Part shown: piece by piece, positions 37,173 to 50,104 of the stretch
Numbering within the stretch: the stretch's first letter is position 1
Layout of the letters: each line of letters opens with the position of its first letter
NCBI GenBank assembly: GCA_018398805.1
Contig: JAGFBZ010000365.1
Coordinates: 1 to 64,000, forward strand
Origin: Hirundichthys speculiger
Lineage: Eukaryota; Chordata; Actinopteri; Beloniformes; Exocoetidae
Length of the DNA: 64,000 nucleotides
Direction of reading: 5' to 3'
The notes under the pieces: model-generated
What the model was told of the DNA's origin: nothing
Databases searched by the model: none
The model's input: the letters and a program-made list of their open reading frames with translations, nothing else
Translations under genes and position numbers: made by a program

Positions 37173-37606
37173 ATCTTAGAAGTTAATGCAATGATGTTTC
37201 CACTGGGCAGCTCCAAAACATGAGCAAGAGGTCTTCCACTTTACACCTCTGACATCTTGAAGAAATGCTGCTGTCAAATGTATGCAATCTGTGAGGGTGT
37301 AGTATGTTCTGTGTAATAAGTCGAATTGAATTTGCCTATGTTTGTGGATATTAACACAGTCTGTGCCTGCTCCAGTAAAAAATGCTAGTCCGCCTCATCA
37401 TAAACACAGCCCAAGTCTGTTTCCCATTTACCTTTTTTAGATGCCTGATCATAACCGGTAGTTTGCCATTGATTATAGCGTTTATAGAAGATGTTAGTCC
37501 TTTTGTTGTTCTGCATGGCTTGTGACATAGATGATTTTCAAAAGGGGTTTCTTCTGGAATGTCTGGGAAAATGTCCTTGGAATTCTCTTTGACCCATTCT
37601 CTAATT

Positions 37607-39584
37607 CAGGGTTCTTGCACCATTTTAGAAGTCAAATTTAATGCTTTTTAAGACCTTTTTAAGACCTCAACAAATGTAATTTAAGACCCAAAAATGTCAA
37701 AACAATTTCCGTAGTAAAATACTCGATTTATTTTATTGTTAATACGATTAAAGTTCACAGGCATTTTCTTTCTTTCTTTTTTTCTATTTTGTTCCATTGT
37801 GATGCTGAACAAAGTCAACATAACATACACAAGTTGTATGTTGCATGTTAAATAGCACACTGCATTGCATGTAAGAACTACTGCATCGAATGCAGGACTG
37901 CATTGCATGTAGGAACACAATAACACTTAAAGCAGTCTCTCATAGCTCAGTAGGGGCCATGTGTTAATCCCGCAAAACAACTTTTTTCCCCCAAATAGGA
38001 GACAGAATACTTCCAACAGAGCAGTCTCCATTATAAGTAAGTCATCAAAACAGACTGTACCAAAGCAAAAGGTTGAAAAATAATGTAAGTGATTGGAAAA
38101 ACAATACAAATGTTAACACTTGGTCCATCCATCCAGGGAGAGCATGTTGATCGGATTCAACTCCTTTGTCATTTCCTGAACATACAACATGGAAAAAAAG
38201 GAAATTATAAATTCAATGTGCAAAGCAATAATTAGTGTAATTATGATTAAAATACTACTACTACAACTAATAATGGTTGTACTCATAATGAAGACAGAGA
38301 TTTAAAAAAACATCCATCAAAACCCCTGACAAGATATCTCTCTCTATATATACACACAAGACTATATACACACACACACACACACATATTATATGTATAT
38401 GTATACACATGGTGTGTGTGTATGAGAGCGTCTGTGTGTTCCACAAATTTAATGGTAAATTTTGCAAATTAGACTAAAATTTTTCTATAGGTGTAGTTAC
38501 TAGTAAAATCATAGCTTGATTCTGCATCTCGTTACCGTTAGTGAATGTTTACTGTTGCTATGGCAACGGGTGACAGTCGACGTAGCAGCTCTTACCTGCC
38601 CTGTCATCCAGTCAACAACCCATAAAATCACAAATTTAGATAAAACCCTACACACCAAACACACCCTAAACTCTGACAACCTGAAAGGTAACAACACAAT
38701 AGTTCAAAGTTATCAAAGACTGTGAGCTGAATAGAAGTATGCGATTTCACACAAATGTTACTTACACTGAAATGACCCAACATGTCCTCGGCTCTGGAGC
38801 AACCCATGTAGCGGGAGATGACGTGCTGTGTTCCGGTCTCATCTGTGCCCCAGAACCGCAAATTAAGGTCCATCTGTTTAGTTTTTGTAGTTTTGTTCAC
38901 GCTCTCATTAAGCATGACAACGTAGGTCTTCTCGCCTTCTTGACGAATGAAGCGAGGCCATATTTGGCTATCTGGGAATCGGGGAACATGGCGGAAAAGA
39001 CGCCACTTACGTCTTCGTTTGATTTAAATGAATTGTGCCTCACAGCAGTATGGAGAACCCACAGTACCTCTGCCTTTTGGGTCTCCGGTGGTGAAACGAA
39101 GCTTGTCATAGCCGACTGAGAAGTGACGCCTGAACTAACGTTAGGTTGTGCTGCTGGAAGCAAAGCAGCAGGAATTAGCCTGGTCCCGCAAGCTGCTGCC
39201 ACATCCCGCTGCTGGTTTTCTCCTCTCATGTGCGACTCGACGGCTTTGAGCTCCATGGTCCCTAATGAAAATGTCTTTTTGCAGTATTTGCGCATGGCGT
39301 TGTTGTTGTTTTCGGCAGGAGCCAACCACCTCTTGAATAAATCCTCTTCCATCCATTTTTCATTAAATTTACACCTCCCCATCTTCTTTGCATCTTTTCA
39401 CTCTCCTCGATAACCATGAAATGCGCCGAACGGTGCGGTGTTTTCCCATTGGCATTAAAAGTACCGCCTGGAAATTTAATACTGACAACAAATTTACTGT
39501 AAATTTAAGACAATTTAAGACCTTAATTACGCAGATTTTAATTTAAGACATTTTAAGACTTTTTAAGGACCCGCGGGAACCCTG
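37607..39584 (-). mobile_element. DNA transposon remnant, CAGGGTTC...GAACCCTG, 5-bp duplication TAATT
   Basis: Ends are CAGGGTTCTTGCACC and CCCGCGGGAACCCTG, with TTAAGACC-rich sequence just inside both. The flanks share TAATT (37602-37606 and 39585-39589). This is shorter than the 8 bp expected for hAT, so the superfamily is uncertain. A broken zinc-finger transposase-like gene lies on the minus strand. Confidence 0.75.
38628..39382 (-). pseudogene. Zinc-finger transposase-like protein, fragments
   Basis: The start reads MGRCKFNEKWMEEDLFKRWL, then KTFSLGTMELKAVESHMRGE and KAEVLWVLHTAVRHNSFKSN, ending in FGLASF-like sequence. A second frame (38915-38628) continues with NKTTKTKQMDLNLRFWGTDE and ISRYMG. 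Fish genomes carry many copies of this protein type. Its zinc finger is degenerate, and the catalytic part is mostly absent. Confidence 0.65.
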
Positions 39585-39736
39585 TAATTTGCATGAATTT
39601 AAAGAAGCTATGTTCGGGGAGCTGGAATTTTTCCTTTAGTTGTTGAAAATTGGCAAATGTACTGTTAATATATAAATCTGAAACTGTTTGGATTTTTTTT
39701 ATCTTTCCACTTTCGTAATACAGCATCTGAGATGTG

Positions 39737-41711
39737 GGGCCCTATCTTGCGCCAAACCTCCTAAAGCTGCTATTAAGGGATAGCAGGTAGCAGGAGGGGC
39801 GTTCCCCCACATAGAACGCAATCTTCCACCTCCTGAAACCTGTGATATTACCTGCGCCAACCACTATATTATGCACACATTATGCATGGGAGTGGTTAGG
39901 GCGTTCCACCTGTTTAACCAATCAGTGCGTCAGTAGCCATTGCCTTTAAGAGCAGGTTGCAGTACCTGCAAACTGCTATGGAGCGTCTTTTCATCCAGAT
40001 CAGAGCAGCTCTCATGGGCAGCTCGTCTGGGACTCTGCTGTAGAGCTTCCTCCTCTTCCTTCCTCCTCCTCCTCTGCACTGATATTTACATAACTAGCTC
40101 TAACTAATGGGGAGCATATGATTTAATCATTTCTTTTGTACTCCAAGAAGTTTCAACAACTGCTCAGATAAAAAATAGAGCCAGTGAGCTTCCAGGAAAG
40201 CATTTCTGAACTAGAAAAGCACTCGGAGAGCACAGACCTCCACCAAGCACAACAGTTCTCCCATATAGTGATTTACAGATTGCGATAAAATCCGCCTTCT
40301 GGATCAGATCCGGATCAGCCTCTGAAATTTTATAGAGGTTTTCAGTGTCAACACCTGAGTGAAATTTCATGAGTTGTGGGCAATAATTAACGGAGATGTT
40401 GAGAAACAAAATCTCCGGCCCCATTGAGCGCATGTTACAGTCCCAAGCCGGGTTGTGAACCCGCAACCTTCCACCTTTGGGGCCCCTGAGCACAACCCAC
40501 TGAGCCACCTTCAATCCTCTACATAGACACTCAGATCCACCTGTGTTTCCCCTTCCCATCTGACGAGCAGCCCAGGTGTGGCACTGCACACTTGTACCTA
40601 TTCAGTCATCATTCAACCAGACTCGTCGCCAGATCTTCCCATAGAAATGCCTGATCCAGCCATTCGCAGTGCCACCTCCTTGCCTTCGTCGTCCCCTGGA
40701 TTGTTGGTTTGGCTGCCAACCCTCGAATCCTCCTTTTTTACATCTGAGAGAATTAAACTCTAAAAATTCCAGAACTCCCTTCCTGTCTCCATTGTGGTTG
40801 CTTTAGGGTTCAAGAAACAACTAAACAGCGCAATGTTATCGAAGATTTGAAAGTGATCCAGAATCCAGGATTTCTTCCAGATCACACCCAAAATAAAATC
40901 AGTTCTTCCTTTTCACATTTCTGACAACTCCTGAAAATGTCATCAAAATCTATCCATAACTTTTTGAGTTATCTTGAACATATCCCCTGCGCCAAGACGC
41001 ACAGCTGCGCCAAGACGCATAGCCGCTGGGAGCGGTGCTTTTTAAAATACTGCAGATCGGATCATTGGATGAGCATTGAGCCAGAGGAACAGGTATGATG
41101 ACATCTACCTTCTACCTCTGAGCGCATCTCAGGTGCTCCGAGCGCAAAGAGAGGGTCAGAGGGATAGGCACACAGTACAAGAAACTCCACAACAGAGTTC
41201 TGTGATCTCCTCGTTTCCTCCACAGCAAACATCTGAATGAGATCATGCCACAGCTGTACAGACATCATCTGCCCTTAAGAGAATAATAACGTATGACAGT
41301 AATACAGTGATGTGTTATCGAGAGGCAGAGCCAGTTGTGCAGTCCACATGTGACTGGGTGGACGCGCAATGACACGATATGGGCGCGCTCTTTTACGCGC
41401 CGACATGCCGGTTGCGCTTTCCACAAACTCAGTATCTTGCGGTACTGGTATCTAGCAGATCTAGAATAGAGGATAGTGGGTGGTCAGACCACCTGCTACC
41501 CTCTGTCCTGACCCCACGATCGCAAGATCCTGAATTTGTGGAAAGCGTAAGAGACACGCCCATTGCCGCGCCTACAATGTGAGAAAGGGAGTTGGCATAA
41601 TGGGTGGCGGCTTTAGGGAGCGGAAGATTGCATTAGCGGTTGGCAGAGGCTCCTAAATCAGCAATTTGCAGGTAGTGGGTATTGGGTAGCAGGAGGTGTA
41701 AGATCGGGCCC
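39737..41711. mobile_element. Non-autonomous DNA element, GGGCCCTATCTTGC ends
   Basis: Left end GGGCCCTATCTTGCGCC and right end (inward) GGGCCCGATCTTACACC form inverted repeats. Subterminal GCGGGTAGCAGG-type sequence repeats on both sides. GTG follows and precedes the ends, a possible 3-bp duplication. No transposase is seen. A related copy starts at 59258. PIF/Harbinger is possible but not shown. Confidence 0.7.
41415..41547. repeat. Inverted repeat (27-bp arms) inside the GGGCCC element
   Basis: CGCTTTCCACAAACTCAGTA... (41415-41441) pairs with 41521-41547 at 25 of 27 positions across a 79-bp spacer. The spacer itself has short inverted stretches (GTGGTCAGACCAC). Confidence 0.9.
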
Positions 41712-43799
41712 GTGGTGTGAGAGGTTGGGATTTCCCCATAAAGGAGTCCTCCTAAGAAATGAAATATTCAGATCTAACAGTGAGTGAGCTTCTTGCCATG
41801 CAGCAAATGTATTCAGTATTATGGGATTGTTCATAATTGTAGTTAAACATTTTTTTGTACCAATAAATGGGACATCCTTCAAAGGTGTAGATTTCATCTC
41901 ATGTTGTTCACTCGGAACCCATCTAACCTCACTGTTTTCTGCATGTAACCAGATCCAAATTGGTCGCTATTGAGAGGCAAGATAATAGCTCCCAAAGTTT
42001 GGTAGGTTAAGTCCTCCCTTTGAGTAAGGTGCCTGTAAAGAAGTGAGCTTAACTCTAGGGATTTTCTTTTGCCAAAGAAAAGGTGTTATAATTTTGTTAA
42101 GTTCCTTAAAGAAACTCTTCAGAATTTTAATTGAGACACTGAAACAGGTAAAAAACTTAGGCAAGATATTCATTTTTATGGTATTAATTCTGCCAATAAG
42201 AGACAGTGGAAGATCCATCCACCATTGAAGGCCGAGTTTGGTTTGTTCTAATAGTTTTGCACAGTTCTGTTTAAATATATGGCCGTCTGATTTGCAAATT
42301 TGTATACCCAAATATTTAAAACCATTGCTGCACCATTTCAAGGGATCAGTGAGAGCTCTGATATTATTATCCTGTATATTTAGTGGTAAAATATCCCTTT
42401 TAGTGTAATTTAATTTATATCCTGAGACTGCACTGTATTCCTTTAGACATTGCAATAATGGGGGGATTGATGTGAAAGGGTCACTTATATATAAAAGTAA
42501 GTCATCCGCATATAAGGATAATTTGTGCTCGTTCGTACCGAATTTAATTCCAGCTATGGAGGTATTATAACAGATGGCAATGGCTAATGGTTCGATCGTC
42601 AGTGCGAATAATAAGGGTGAGCTTGGACAGCCTTGTCTACAGCCTCTGGATAAGGAGAAGTTGGTAGAAAGAACATTAGTTGTTAAAATGTTAGCTTTGG
42701 GAGCACTAAGTGTTTTAACGAACTGAATGAATTTTTCGCCGACACCCATGGCCTCAAGTGTCCGAATGAGAAAGCTTGGCTCAATCCTATCAAATGCTTT
42801 ATTCGCATCCATAGATATTATCAACATGGGATTCCTATTTTTTTGAGCAGCACTCAGTATATGGAACAGTCGTCGCACATTATCTGCTCCATACCTGTTT
42901 TTAACAAACCCTGTTTGGTCAGCGTGGTATATTTTTGGTATTATGTCTTCCAATCTGTGAGCGATTTATTTGGATAGGATTTTATTATCTGCATTTAGGA
43001 GACTGAGGGGCCTATATGAGTCACATTTCTGTTTGTCCTTACCTGGTTTTGGGAGGAGCGTAATTGTAGCTATTTCTAATTAGTCCGGGAATTTCATATT
43101 TTCTAGAGCTTCTTTAATCATATTTGTGAGAGGAGTCAATAATTTTTCTTAAAAAGGCTTATAGTACTCAATAGGGAAGCTGTCTGGTCTGGGTGTCTTG
43201 TTATTTTGTGGATTGGATTGGAGTACTTCCTGCTAAGATATGTCAGCATCAAGTAGTTCTCTATCATCATCTTGCAATTTAGGAAGAGGAATTCTATCCA
43301 GAAATTGTTTGGCTCCTATATTTTCCTCATCCTGTTCTGTTTTATATAAATTTTCATAAAATTGCTTAAATTCTGCATTTATAGATGTTGAGTCGTCGAG
43401 GTATTACTATTGAGTGTATAAATGTATCAGTCATCTCCTTCTTAATTGGCCAAGCTAAAAGTTTGCTTGTTTTTTTCCCAAATTCATAATAATGATATCT
43501 AGTCCTGGTCATGGCTGGCTCCTCTTTGTTTGTACACAGATTATTATATAGCATCCTTGCTTTAGTTAAGGCACCAAGGTGTTCTTCCTTTTTAGTAGTA
43601 ATATAATCCTGTTCCAGTTTTTTAATATCTCTTTCCAATTTAGTCAGTGTCTCTCTATTTTTTTTTTTAACTTTATGGGCACTATATGATAAAATATGAC
43701 CTCTCATATAGGGTTTTAGAGCCTCCCAAATGTTAGCGTGTGAAGAAGAATTTGAGTTAACGTCAAGAAATATTTCTATATTAGTGTTCATATATGAAC

Positions 43800-44098
43800 A
43801 CTATCTACTATATCTACAGACCCTCTACTATATCGGACTTATCCCTGCGACGCTTTTTGGCTCTTTCCCGATCTTGTTATGATGTGTCTCCATGGCACCG
43901 GAAGACTTGTTTACCAGCGTGATCAACTGCTAAAACTCTCTCAAATCAGGAATAACAGCGAAATAACACAGAAAATCAAGGTGGAGTTGAAAAGAAAGAG
44001 AAGAGGATGCAGGGCAGGAGTGAAGCAGAGAGAAAAGCGGTGGAGATTTAAACCGTTTCTTCCAACTGTTGTGATGGGCAACGTCAGATCGTTAGCTA
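43800..44098 (+). pseudogene. LINE ORF N-terminal fragment
   Basis: The reading RKRRGCRAGVKQREKRWRFK followed by PFLPTVVMGNVRSLANI matches the start of CR1/L2-type ORF2, before the endonuclease. It is cut after about 300 bp by the interspersed repeat beginning AAGCTGCAAGCAGCG. Confidence 0.7.
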
Positions 44099-45780
44099 AC
44101 ATTAAAGCTGCAAGCAGCGTTTATCGGGCCCTCGCACCCATTGCCACCACCCCCCAGGTGTCCACCACCTTCCCAATCCAGTCAGGAATAAAGACAATAC
44201 AGTAAATATCCAGTTTGGCTATAAAAATGGAAAGGCTGCTGCACAATTCGAATCCAGAGGTATGAAAACAAAAAGAACTGAAGTTGAATCTACTCAGAGC
44301 TGAGTTCTAACCTGCCACATCAAAACCGTAACTGTCACATCTGTGTATAATCTTAAACAAATATAAAGAGACATTTGATGTCCACAGCAGATTTACAGAA
44401 ATTTATCCAGCCTTCATCTCCAGCAAACTTGACTACCATAACGATCTTTTGTCTGATTAGACAGCTTCAGATCATGATGAACCCTGTTGCCAGAGTTCTA
44501 ACAAGAACCAGGAAAACTGAACACATTACTGCTGTTACCTCAGACTCATCCGTGCACAAAATGTGGATGGTGAATGAGGACTTTTTTCAGTATGAGCTGT
44601 AGGAATCCAAGGCTGATCTGATGAAGCACTGATACAAAATACACTAAATAATGTGACCAAGATCACGGTCCTTTGACAAGACAGTAGCACTGTCCAAGAT
44701 TGTCAGATACACTTGTTCAGTGTGAAAGAATCATCAAATACATGAATATTCAAGCAGATTGGACAATGCATGTGTAATTCAGAACAACTTTTCCATTCAT
44801 GGAAAAAGATCTGTTTAGTAAAGCCTATAGTTAGTCTCAACAATAGTGTGTTAGGGCCAATAGTCACAGCTACAGTTACAGGAATGGATGAAGACCAGAC
44901 TAGAGCAGGCGGATCTGAAACACAGCCTCATCATATCTATGCTGCTATAGGTCTACACTGCAGGAAGAAACACCAACATGATCCACTGACTGGTATCATT
45001 AACTTTTCTCTTCCCTCCTTTACCTTTCTTATTCAGCTGTATCCATAGTTACTTTTTTAATCTTATATCACTCCTGTAAAATGCCAATAAAAGGATTTGT
45101 ATTTATTTAGATTTCTAGTAAATTACCATATTGGCTCAAATATAGGACACATCTGATTATAAGACGACTGCTATTTTTCAAATATAATTTTGGAAAAATA
45201 AAAATATGATGAAGACAATAAGGTTATTCATAAAATAACTCATGATTTTACAATTGCTAAAGAAAAGAAATAACAGAGATAACATTCTGATCTATTAAAC
45301 GTTTTATTGATTTCATCTTTTTTAGGAAGCATGGTACCATACTTAAGGTAAGGTACATGTCAGGTTTTCATGTTATTTAAGATCAATGTATAGTATTATT
45401 TAAGAAACTCTATTCTCTTAAAATATGAGACTATGACTCAGTGAATAATATTCAACCACTCATTTCAATTACTGTTAACTCATTGGCTGCCAGCAAGCTG
45501 CAGAGCTTGTTTACAGATATTGTATTTTACGACTATCTGAACACTGAAACCGCTATAATAAAGAGTAGTGTCTGTTCTGTCCTGAGGAAAGTTTCCTTCC
45601 TTGCAGCACCTTTATTGAGTCACGATGCTGCCACACTAACTATGATGTTCAAAACTCTAATATGTATTTTACGCAGGGGCCTGTCAAATACATACATTTT
45701 TTAATCTCGATTATTCGAAAAGATTTTTATAGTTAACTCGCAATTAATCATAAATTAATCATCTTTTTAATGTTCTGGTT

Positions 45781-45822
45781 ATCCATCCATCCATCCATCC
45801 ATCCATCCATCCATCCACCCAT
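45781..45822. repeat. ATCC microsatellite
   Basis: About ten ATCC units followed by ATCATCTATACCCATTTTGT, a context usual for LINE tails in fish. Confidence 0.9.
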
Positions 45823-47114
45823 CATCTATACCCATTTTGTCCTATACAGGGTCACAGGGATCTGCTTTATTTTTTTTTAAGACTTTAAACCGGAAGTCCA
45901 CAAATGCTGGCATACTTTTTAGAGGCTTAATTCAGTCTTTCTCAGTCTATAACAACCATTGTTATAATGACACACACACATACAAACTATTTATATATTT
46001 CATACTGCTATTTTATAGTTACTTATATGCTTGCATTTTAAACAAAAAAGAAAATCTATATTTATATCACATATGATTGATTAACATCTATTTATTAGCA
46101 TTACTGGGAGTGAGAGCCATTAAATCTTTACTGCCATAATTCTAACGCTTTCGATAAACATATTCAATAATAATAAATAAATAATATTACCACCTAATAT
46201 TAACTAAAACAATAATAAAACCAAAGGAGGTAATCAGATGATTACAATCCCACATTTCTCTTTCTCATTTACCCAAGAAAGAAACAGAAACATACACCCA
46301 ACCTAAGGCTTATTAACACTGTATCAAGCTACCGCAAATGTGGACATTACACTTCCTGTAGCGTATAAATCCTCCTGCTAAAAAAACAGGCAGGATGCTT
46401 TTATTGTGAAAGCAGCGTGCCACTTCCGGTGGCTAGTTAGCCTTAGCTTCACTATCGGCACAAAAACAACAATCTATATCAAATACTCCCCAGCGTAATC
46501 ATAAAACACTCTTAACAGCACTATGAACAGGTAACACATATAAATATAGTTTGAACTCTACATAACATATTTTGACCCGATGTGTAGAGTCAGGTGAGCC
46601 AGGAGCGTTAGCTAGCGTCCATGAATGGCATGCAGGCAATTAAACTCTGACCTCTTCTCCACATTAAACAAGAGGACTCATCTACAGTTACCTCACAAAG
46701 TACAATACTAGTAATGTAGCAGATAATTACTCACTCTTTCATTCACGCACAGATCACTTGTACCGAAGTTATTGCAATTTTACAATTTTAAATTACGGCA
46801 GTAAACAGAAGTGCACCTTTCTCTACTGTGTGACGTCACTCCGCTCACCCCGTCACGTAGGTTGGCTCACCCCAATATTACCGCACTGAATTAACAGATA
46901 TCTAACAGCACATTAAACATAGGAGCCCATATGGCAACAGGTCTTAACACTCTTTATACTTAGAAATTTGGGCCTTTTGTACACCTTGTAAGAACAGTCT
47001 TTATCTATCCATGAAAAGTCTGACTTAGTTTTCCTGACTTTTAAAGAAAAAGAACGGTCTTTGTCACCATCTAGTGGCTGCTACCTTTGCCACCACTAGA
47101 TGATTAGACTTAGA

Positions 47115-47545
47115 CCTTTCCATTCATAACTTGATATCAAACTTGGCCATACTCTCACAACCACGCCCTTTGATAAAAAGTTACAGTTTTCACTGTTAGT
47201 TATCATCAGTGTCTTTACTACTGATTTGAACTGGTTTGAGGTCTGTCGGCTCATTACACTCGAAGCAGGGATGCCTAATGCAAAACATGACATTTCTTGT
47301 TGCCAATAGGTGTCGCTACAATGGTTCCTCAATCTGATAGCTGCTATGAGTTAAGTATGGGACTACGATCATATCCATACGTTTTGGACCAGATTAAACA
47401 CTGTATGGCTGTGTTACAGCCCATTTCTCTTTCATGGTGAGACATCTAAATTACATCAAAATTCGCCGCATCACTGCGGTCATGCCCTCTGGTAAAAAGT
47501 TATGTGCTTCGCAAACTTTCTTCAGCCATGTGTCTAGATTAGAAC
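47115..47545. repeat. Direct repeat, first copy (about 430 bp)
   Basis: Contains CACGCCCTTTGATAAAAAGT, GCAGGGATGCCTAATGCAAA and ends TGTGTCTAGATTAGAAC. The same order recurs at 48221-48650 with scattered differences. Confidence 0.85.
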
Positions 47546-48220
47546 AAAAATAGTTTGGAGTCTATTGGACCAAATCTCTGGGAGGAGTTCGTTAAAGTAT
47601 GAGGCCTGGAAATGACCAAAACATCGGAAAAACTCCATATTTCATTCAATATAGTGGACTTTCTGTGGGAGTTAGAGCAGGGGTCCAAGAGACTTTTTTG
47701 TAGGTCTGAGGATGATACATCAGTCACACAAAGTTCATGTCTGTAGGTGGAAGCATATGGAGGGGCTGGTCGATACAAAAAAAGAAGGGGGCGCTATTGA
47801 GCCATTTTTGTGTGCCCATGTGCAGCACCCATAAAATATGTAAAATTCTCTCACAACTAATATGTGTGCAAAATTTTGTAAGTTTTGAGTATGTTAAGGC
47901 CCCAAAAAGGCAATTCATTTTGGAGAAGAGCACTTCCTGCTTTATGATAAAAAGCGCTAGCACCGTTGGACGTGCATACATGAAATTGTACATCATGCAT
48001 CAGCAACCTTCTTACTTTAGTCTGACCGCTTCTCAGGCTGATACGATGAAGAGGGAGGCAGATAATGGACATAATAAGACCAAAATCATATTCCTATGAC
48101 CAGATGATGGCGCTATGGAGTTCATCCAAGATTGTCATATACATTTGTTCAGGGTGGAAGAATCATCAGACATATAGATTTTGGTGCAGATTGAACAATG
48201 CATGTGCAAGTTATAACAAC

Positions 48221-48650
48221 TTTTCCATTCGTGGCGAGACATCCAACTTCGCCGAACTCTCACAGCCACGCCCTTTGATAAAAAGTTACAGTTTTCACTG
48301 TCAATCATCTTCAATGTCTTTACTACTAATTTGAACTGGTTTGGGGTCTGTTGGCTCATCACACGCGAAGCAGGGATGCCTAATGCAAAACTTGACATTT
48401 CCTGTTGCCAATAGGTGGCGCTACAACGGTTCCTCAATCTGATAGCTGCTATGTATTAAGGATCAGACTACGATCATACTCATCTGTTTTGGACCAGATT
48501 AAACACTGTATGGCTGAGTTACAGCCCATTTCTCTTTCATGTCGAGTCTTCAAAATGACATCAAACTTCGCTGTGTCACTGCAGCCACGTCCTCTGGTAA
48601 AAAGTTATGTGCTTCGCAAACTTTCTTCGGCCATGTGTCTAGATTAGAAC
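48221..48650. repeat. Direct repeat, second copy
   Basis: Aligned with 47115-47545 along its whole length. LINE sequence begins immediately after its last shared bases (ATTAGAAC). Confidence 0.85.
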
Positions 48651-49935
48651 CTGGTATCGCTCCAAACGCAGCCTGTGATGTCATCAGCTCCGTTATTGCA
48701 AGGCTGCAAACACAGTATCCAAACTCAGTTATGGCGATCTCTGGAGACTTTAACAATGTCTCCCTCCCTGCAGCTTTACCATCATTCCAACAGTTTGTCA
48801 GCTGCTCCACCAGAGAAAATAAGACGTTGGACTTATTTTATGCAAATATTAAAAATGCATACAGCTGCTCTGCCCTGCCACCTTTAGGAAGATCTGACCA
48901 TAATCTGGTTCTTCTCACCATCCACTACAAGCCCATCGTTCAGCAGCAACCAGTGATCACAAAAACTATCAAAACCTGGTCTAGTGAAGCTGAAGATGCT
49001 CTGAAAGGTTGCTTTGAGGCTACGGACTGGAATGTCCTCTGTGAACCTCATGGAGACAACATCAACGCCATGACTGAGTGTGTGACAGATTACATAAACT
49101 TCTGTGTGGACAGCATCGTTCCAACAAGAACTGTGATGTGCTTCCCCAATAACAAACCCTGGATCACCAGAGACCTGAAAAAGCTGCTGAACATCAAAAA
49201 GAAAGCCTTCAAGGATGGAGACAGGGAGTTATTGAAGACAACACAAAAACAAATTAAAGCACAAACCAGGAAGTGCAAGGAGGACTACAGGAAGAAGCTA
49301 GAAAGGCAGCTCCAGCAGAACAATGTGAGGGATATGTGGTCCGGAATGAAGAAGATCACCGGCTTCAAGGCAAAGGGGGACCAGACTGGTGGAGGTCCGG
49401 ACCAGACTGATGGAGGTCTGGACAGAGCTAATGAACTGAACAGGTTCTTCAGTAGCTCCAGTTCCCCCCCTGCCTCCAGCACAACAGCCCACAACCCCTC
49501 GGTGAGCACACAGTTTTTCTGTCACACCTCCACTCTGTCACCCTGCAGCTCAGTCATGGACCAGAAAACAGCATCATTCTTCTCCACCTCGGTTTCCACC
49601 AGTGTTTCCATGGGAAAGGAGTTGGAGGTGGAGGAGGAATACAAGTATCTTGGAGTTCAGCTTGACAACAGACTAGAGTGAAATTCAACACAGAATACAT
49701 CTACAAGAAAGGTCAGAGCAGACTCTACTTTTTAAGAAAGCTGAGATCTTTTAATGTCTGCACCAAGATGTTGCACATCTTCTATAGGTCTGTTGTGGAA
49801 AGTGCAATCAGCTTTGCAGCCAACTGCTGGGGCAGCAGCACCAAAACCAGAGACCTGAAGAGAATCAACAAACTGATCAGGAAAGCTGGATCTGTGCTGG
49901 GTGGAACTCTGGAGCCGCTGGAGCTGATTGTACAA
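48651..49935 (+). pseudogene. CR1/L2-clade LINE with endonuclease end but no RT core
   Basis: The frame gives the C-terminal half of an AP endonuclease (VMAISGDFNNVSLPAALPSF, LGRSDHNLVLLTI), then the linker (PNNKPWITRDLKKLLNIKKK, RKCKEDYRKKLE). Soon after LNRFFSSSS it jumps to GKELEVEEEYKYLGVQLDN and the thumb region to 49935 (RINKLIRKAGSV). The RT palm is deleted. A frameshift lies at about 49680. It belongs to the same family as 14735-17392. Retroviral sequence begins directly at 49936. Confidence 0.82.
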
Positions 49936-50104
49936 GAATTTGGATTTATTTGAAGACTCATTTCATCCAAAATTTAGAATCAATTCATAAGAGTTAAGAA
50001 AAAGGGATTTTAATTTTTTCTAATCCCCTAGTTAACTGCTTTCATTTTTGTGTGTGGTCATTGTCCTGTATTTTTCTCTTAACATAGGAAATTGTCCGAG
50101 ATCG

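Larger units (their letters stand above)
37180..43791 (-). pseudogene. L1-like ORF2 (reverse transcriptase), interrupted
   Basis: From right to left: the linker with LTKLERDIKKLEQDYI and RTRYHYYEFGKKTSKLLA (43791-43366); the RT domain 42953-41967 with YHADQTGFVKNRYGADNVRR, ISMDANKAFDRIEP, SRGCRQGCPSSPLLFALTIE and LSLYADDLLLYI; the thumb (DLPLSLIGRINTIKMNILPK); then, after insertions, the C-terminal part with the zinc-knuckle-like CQRCKVEDLLLMFWSC (about 37260-37210). The RT core frame of 328 codons is intact, but upstream and downstream parts contain stops. Confidence 0.85.
37173..43795 (-). mobile_element. L1-like retrotransposon, 5'-truncated, split by two DNA elements
   Basis: Minus-strand ORF2 sequence occurs at 43791-43366, 42953-41712, 39736-39590 and 37601-37180. 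Two insertions separate these: 39737-41711 and 37607-39584. The element lacks the endonuclease region and ORF1. The right break at about 43795 abuts another LINE fragment in the opposite sense. Confidence 0.82.
44099..48650. repeat. Interspersed-repeat region without genes
   Basis: It begins AAAGCTGCAAGCAGCG...CGGGCCCTCGCACCC, an end common in fish genomes, and contains blocks found reversed at 13496-13747 and 17393-17460. 44880-45240 is the inverted partner of 18780-19140. 45240-47110 is mostly unassigned. Short ORFs show no domain. The region ends in the second copy of a 430-bp duplication. Confidence 0.6.

Noticed and set aside
41967..42953. 328-codon intact RT frame as an active gene
   Set aside because: The element lacks its endonuclease and is interrupted by two other transposons, so it is a fossil.
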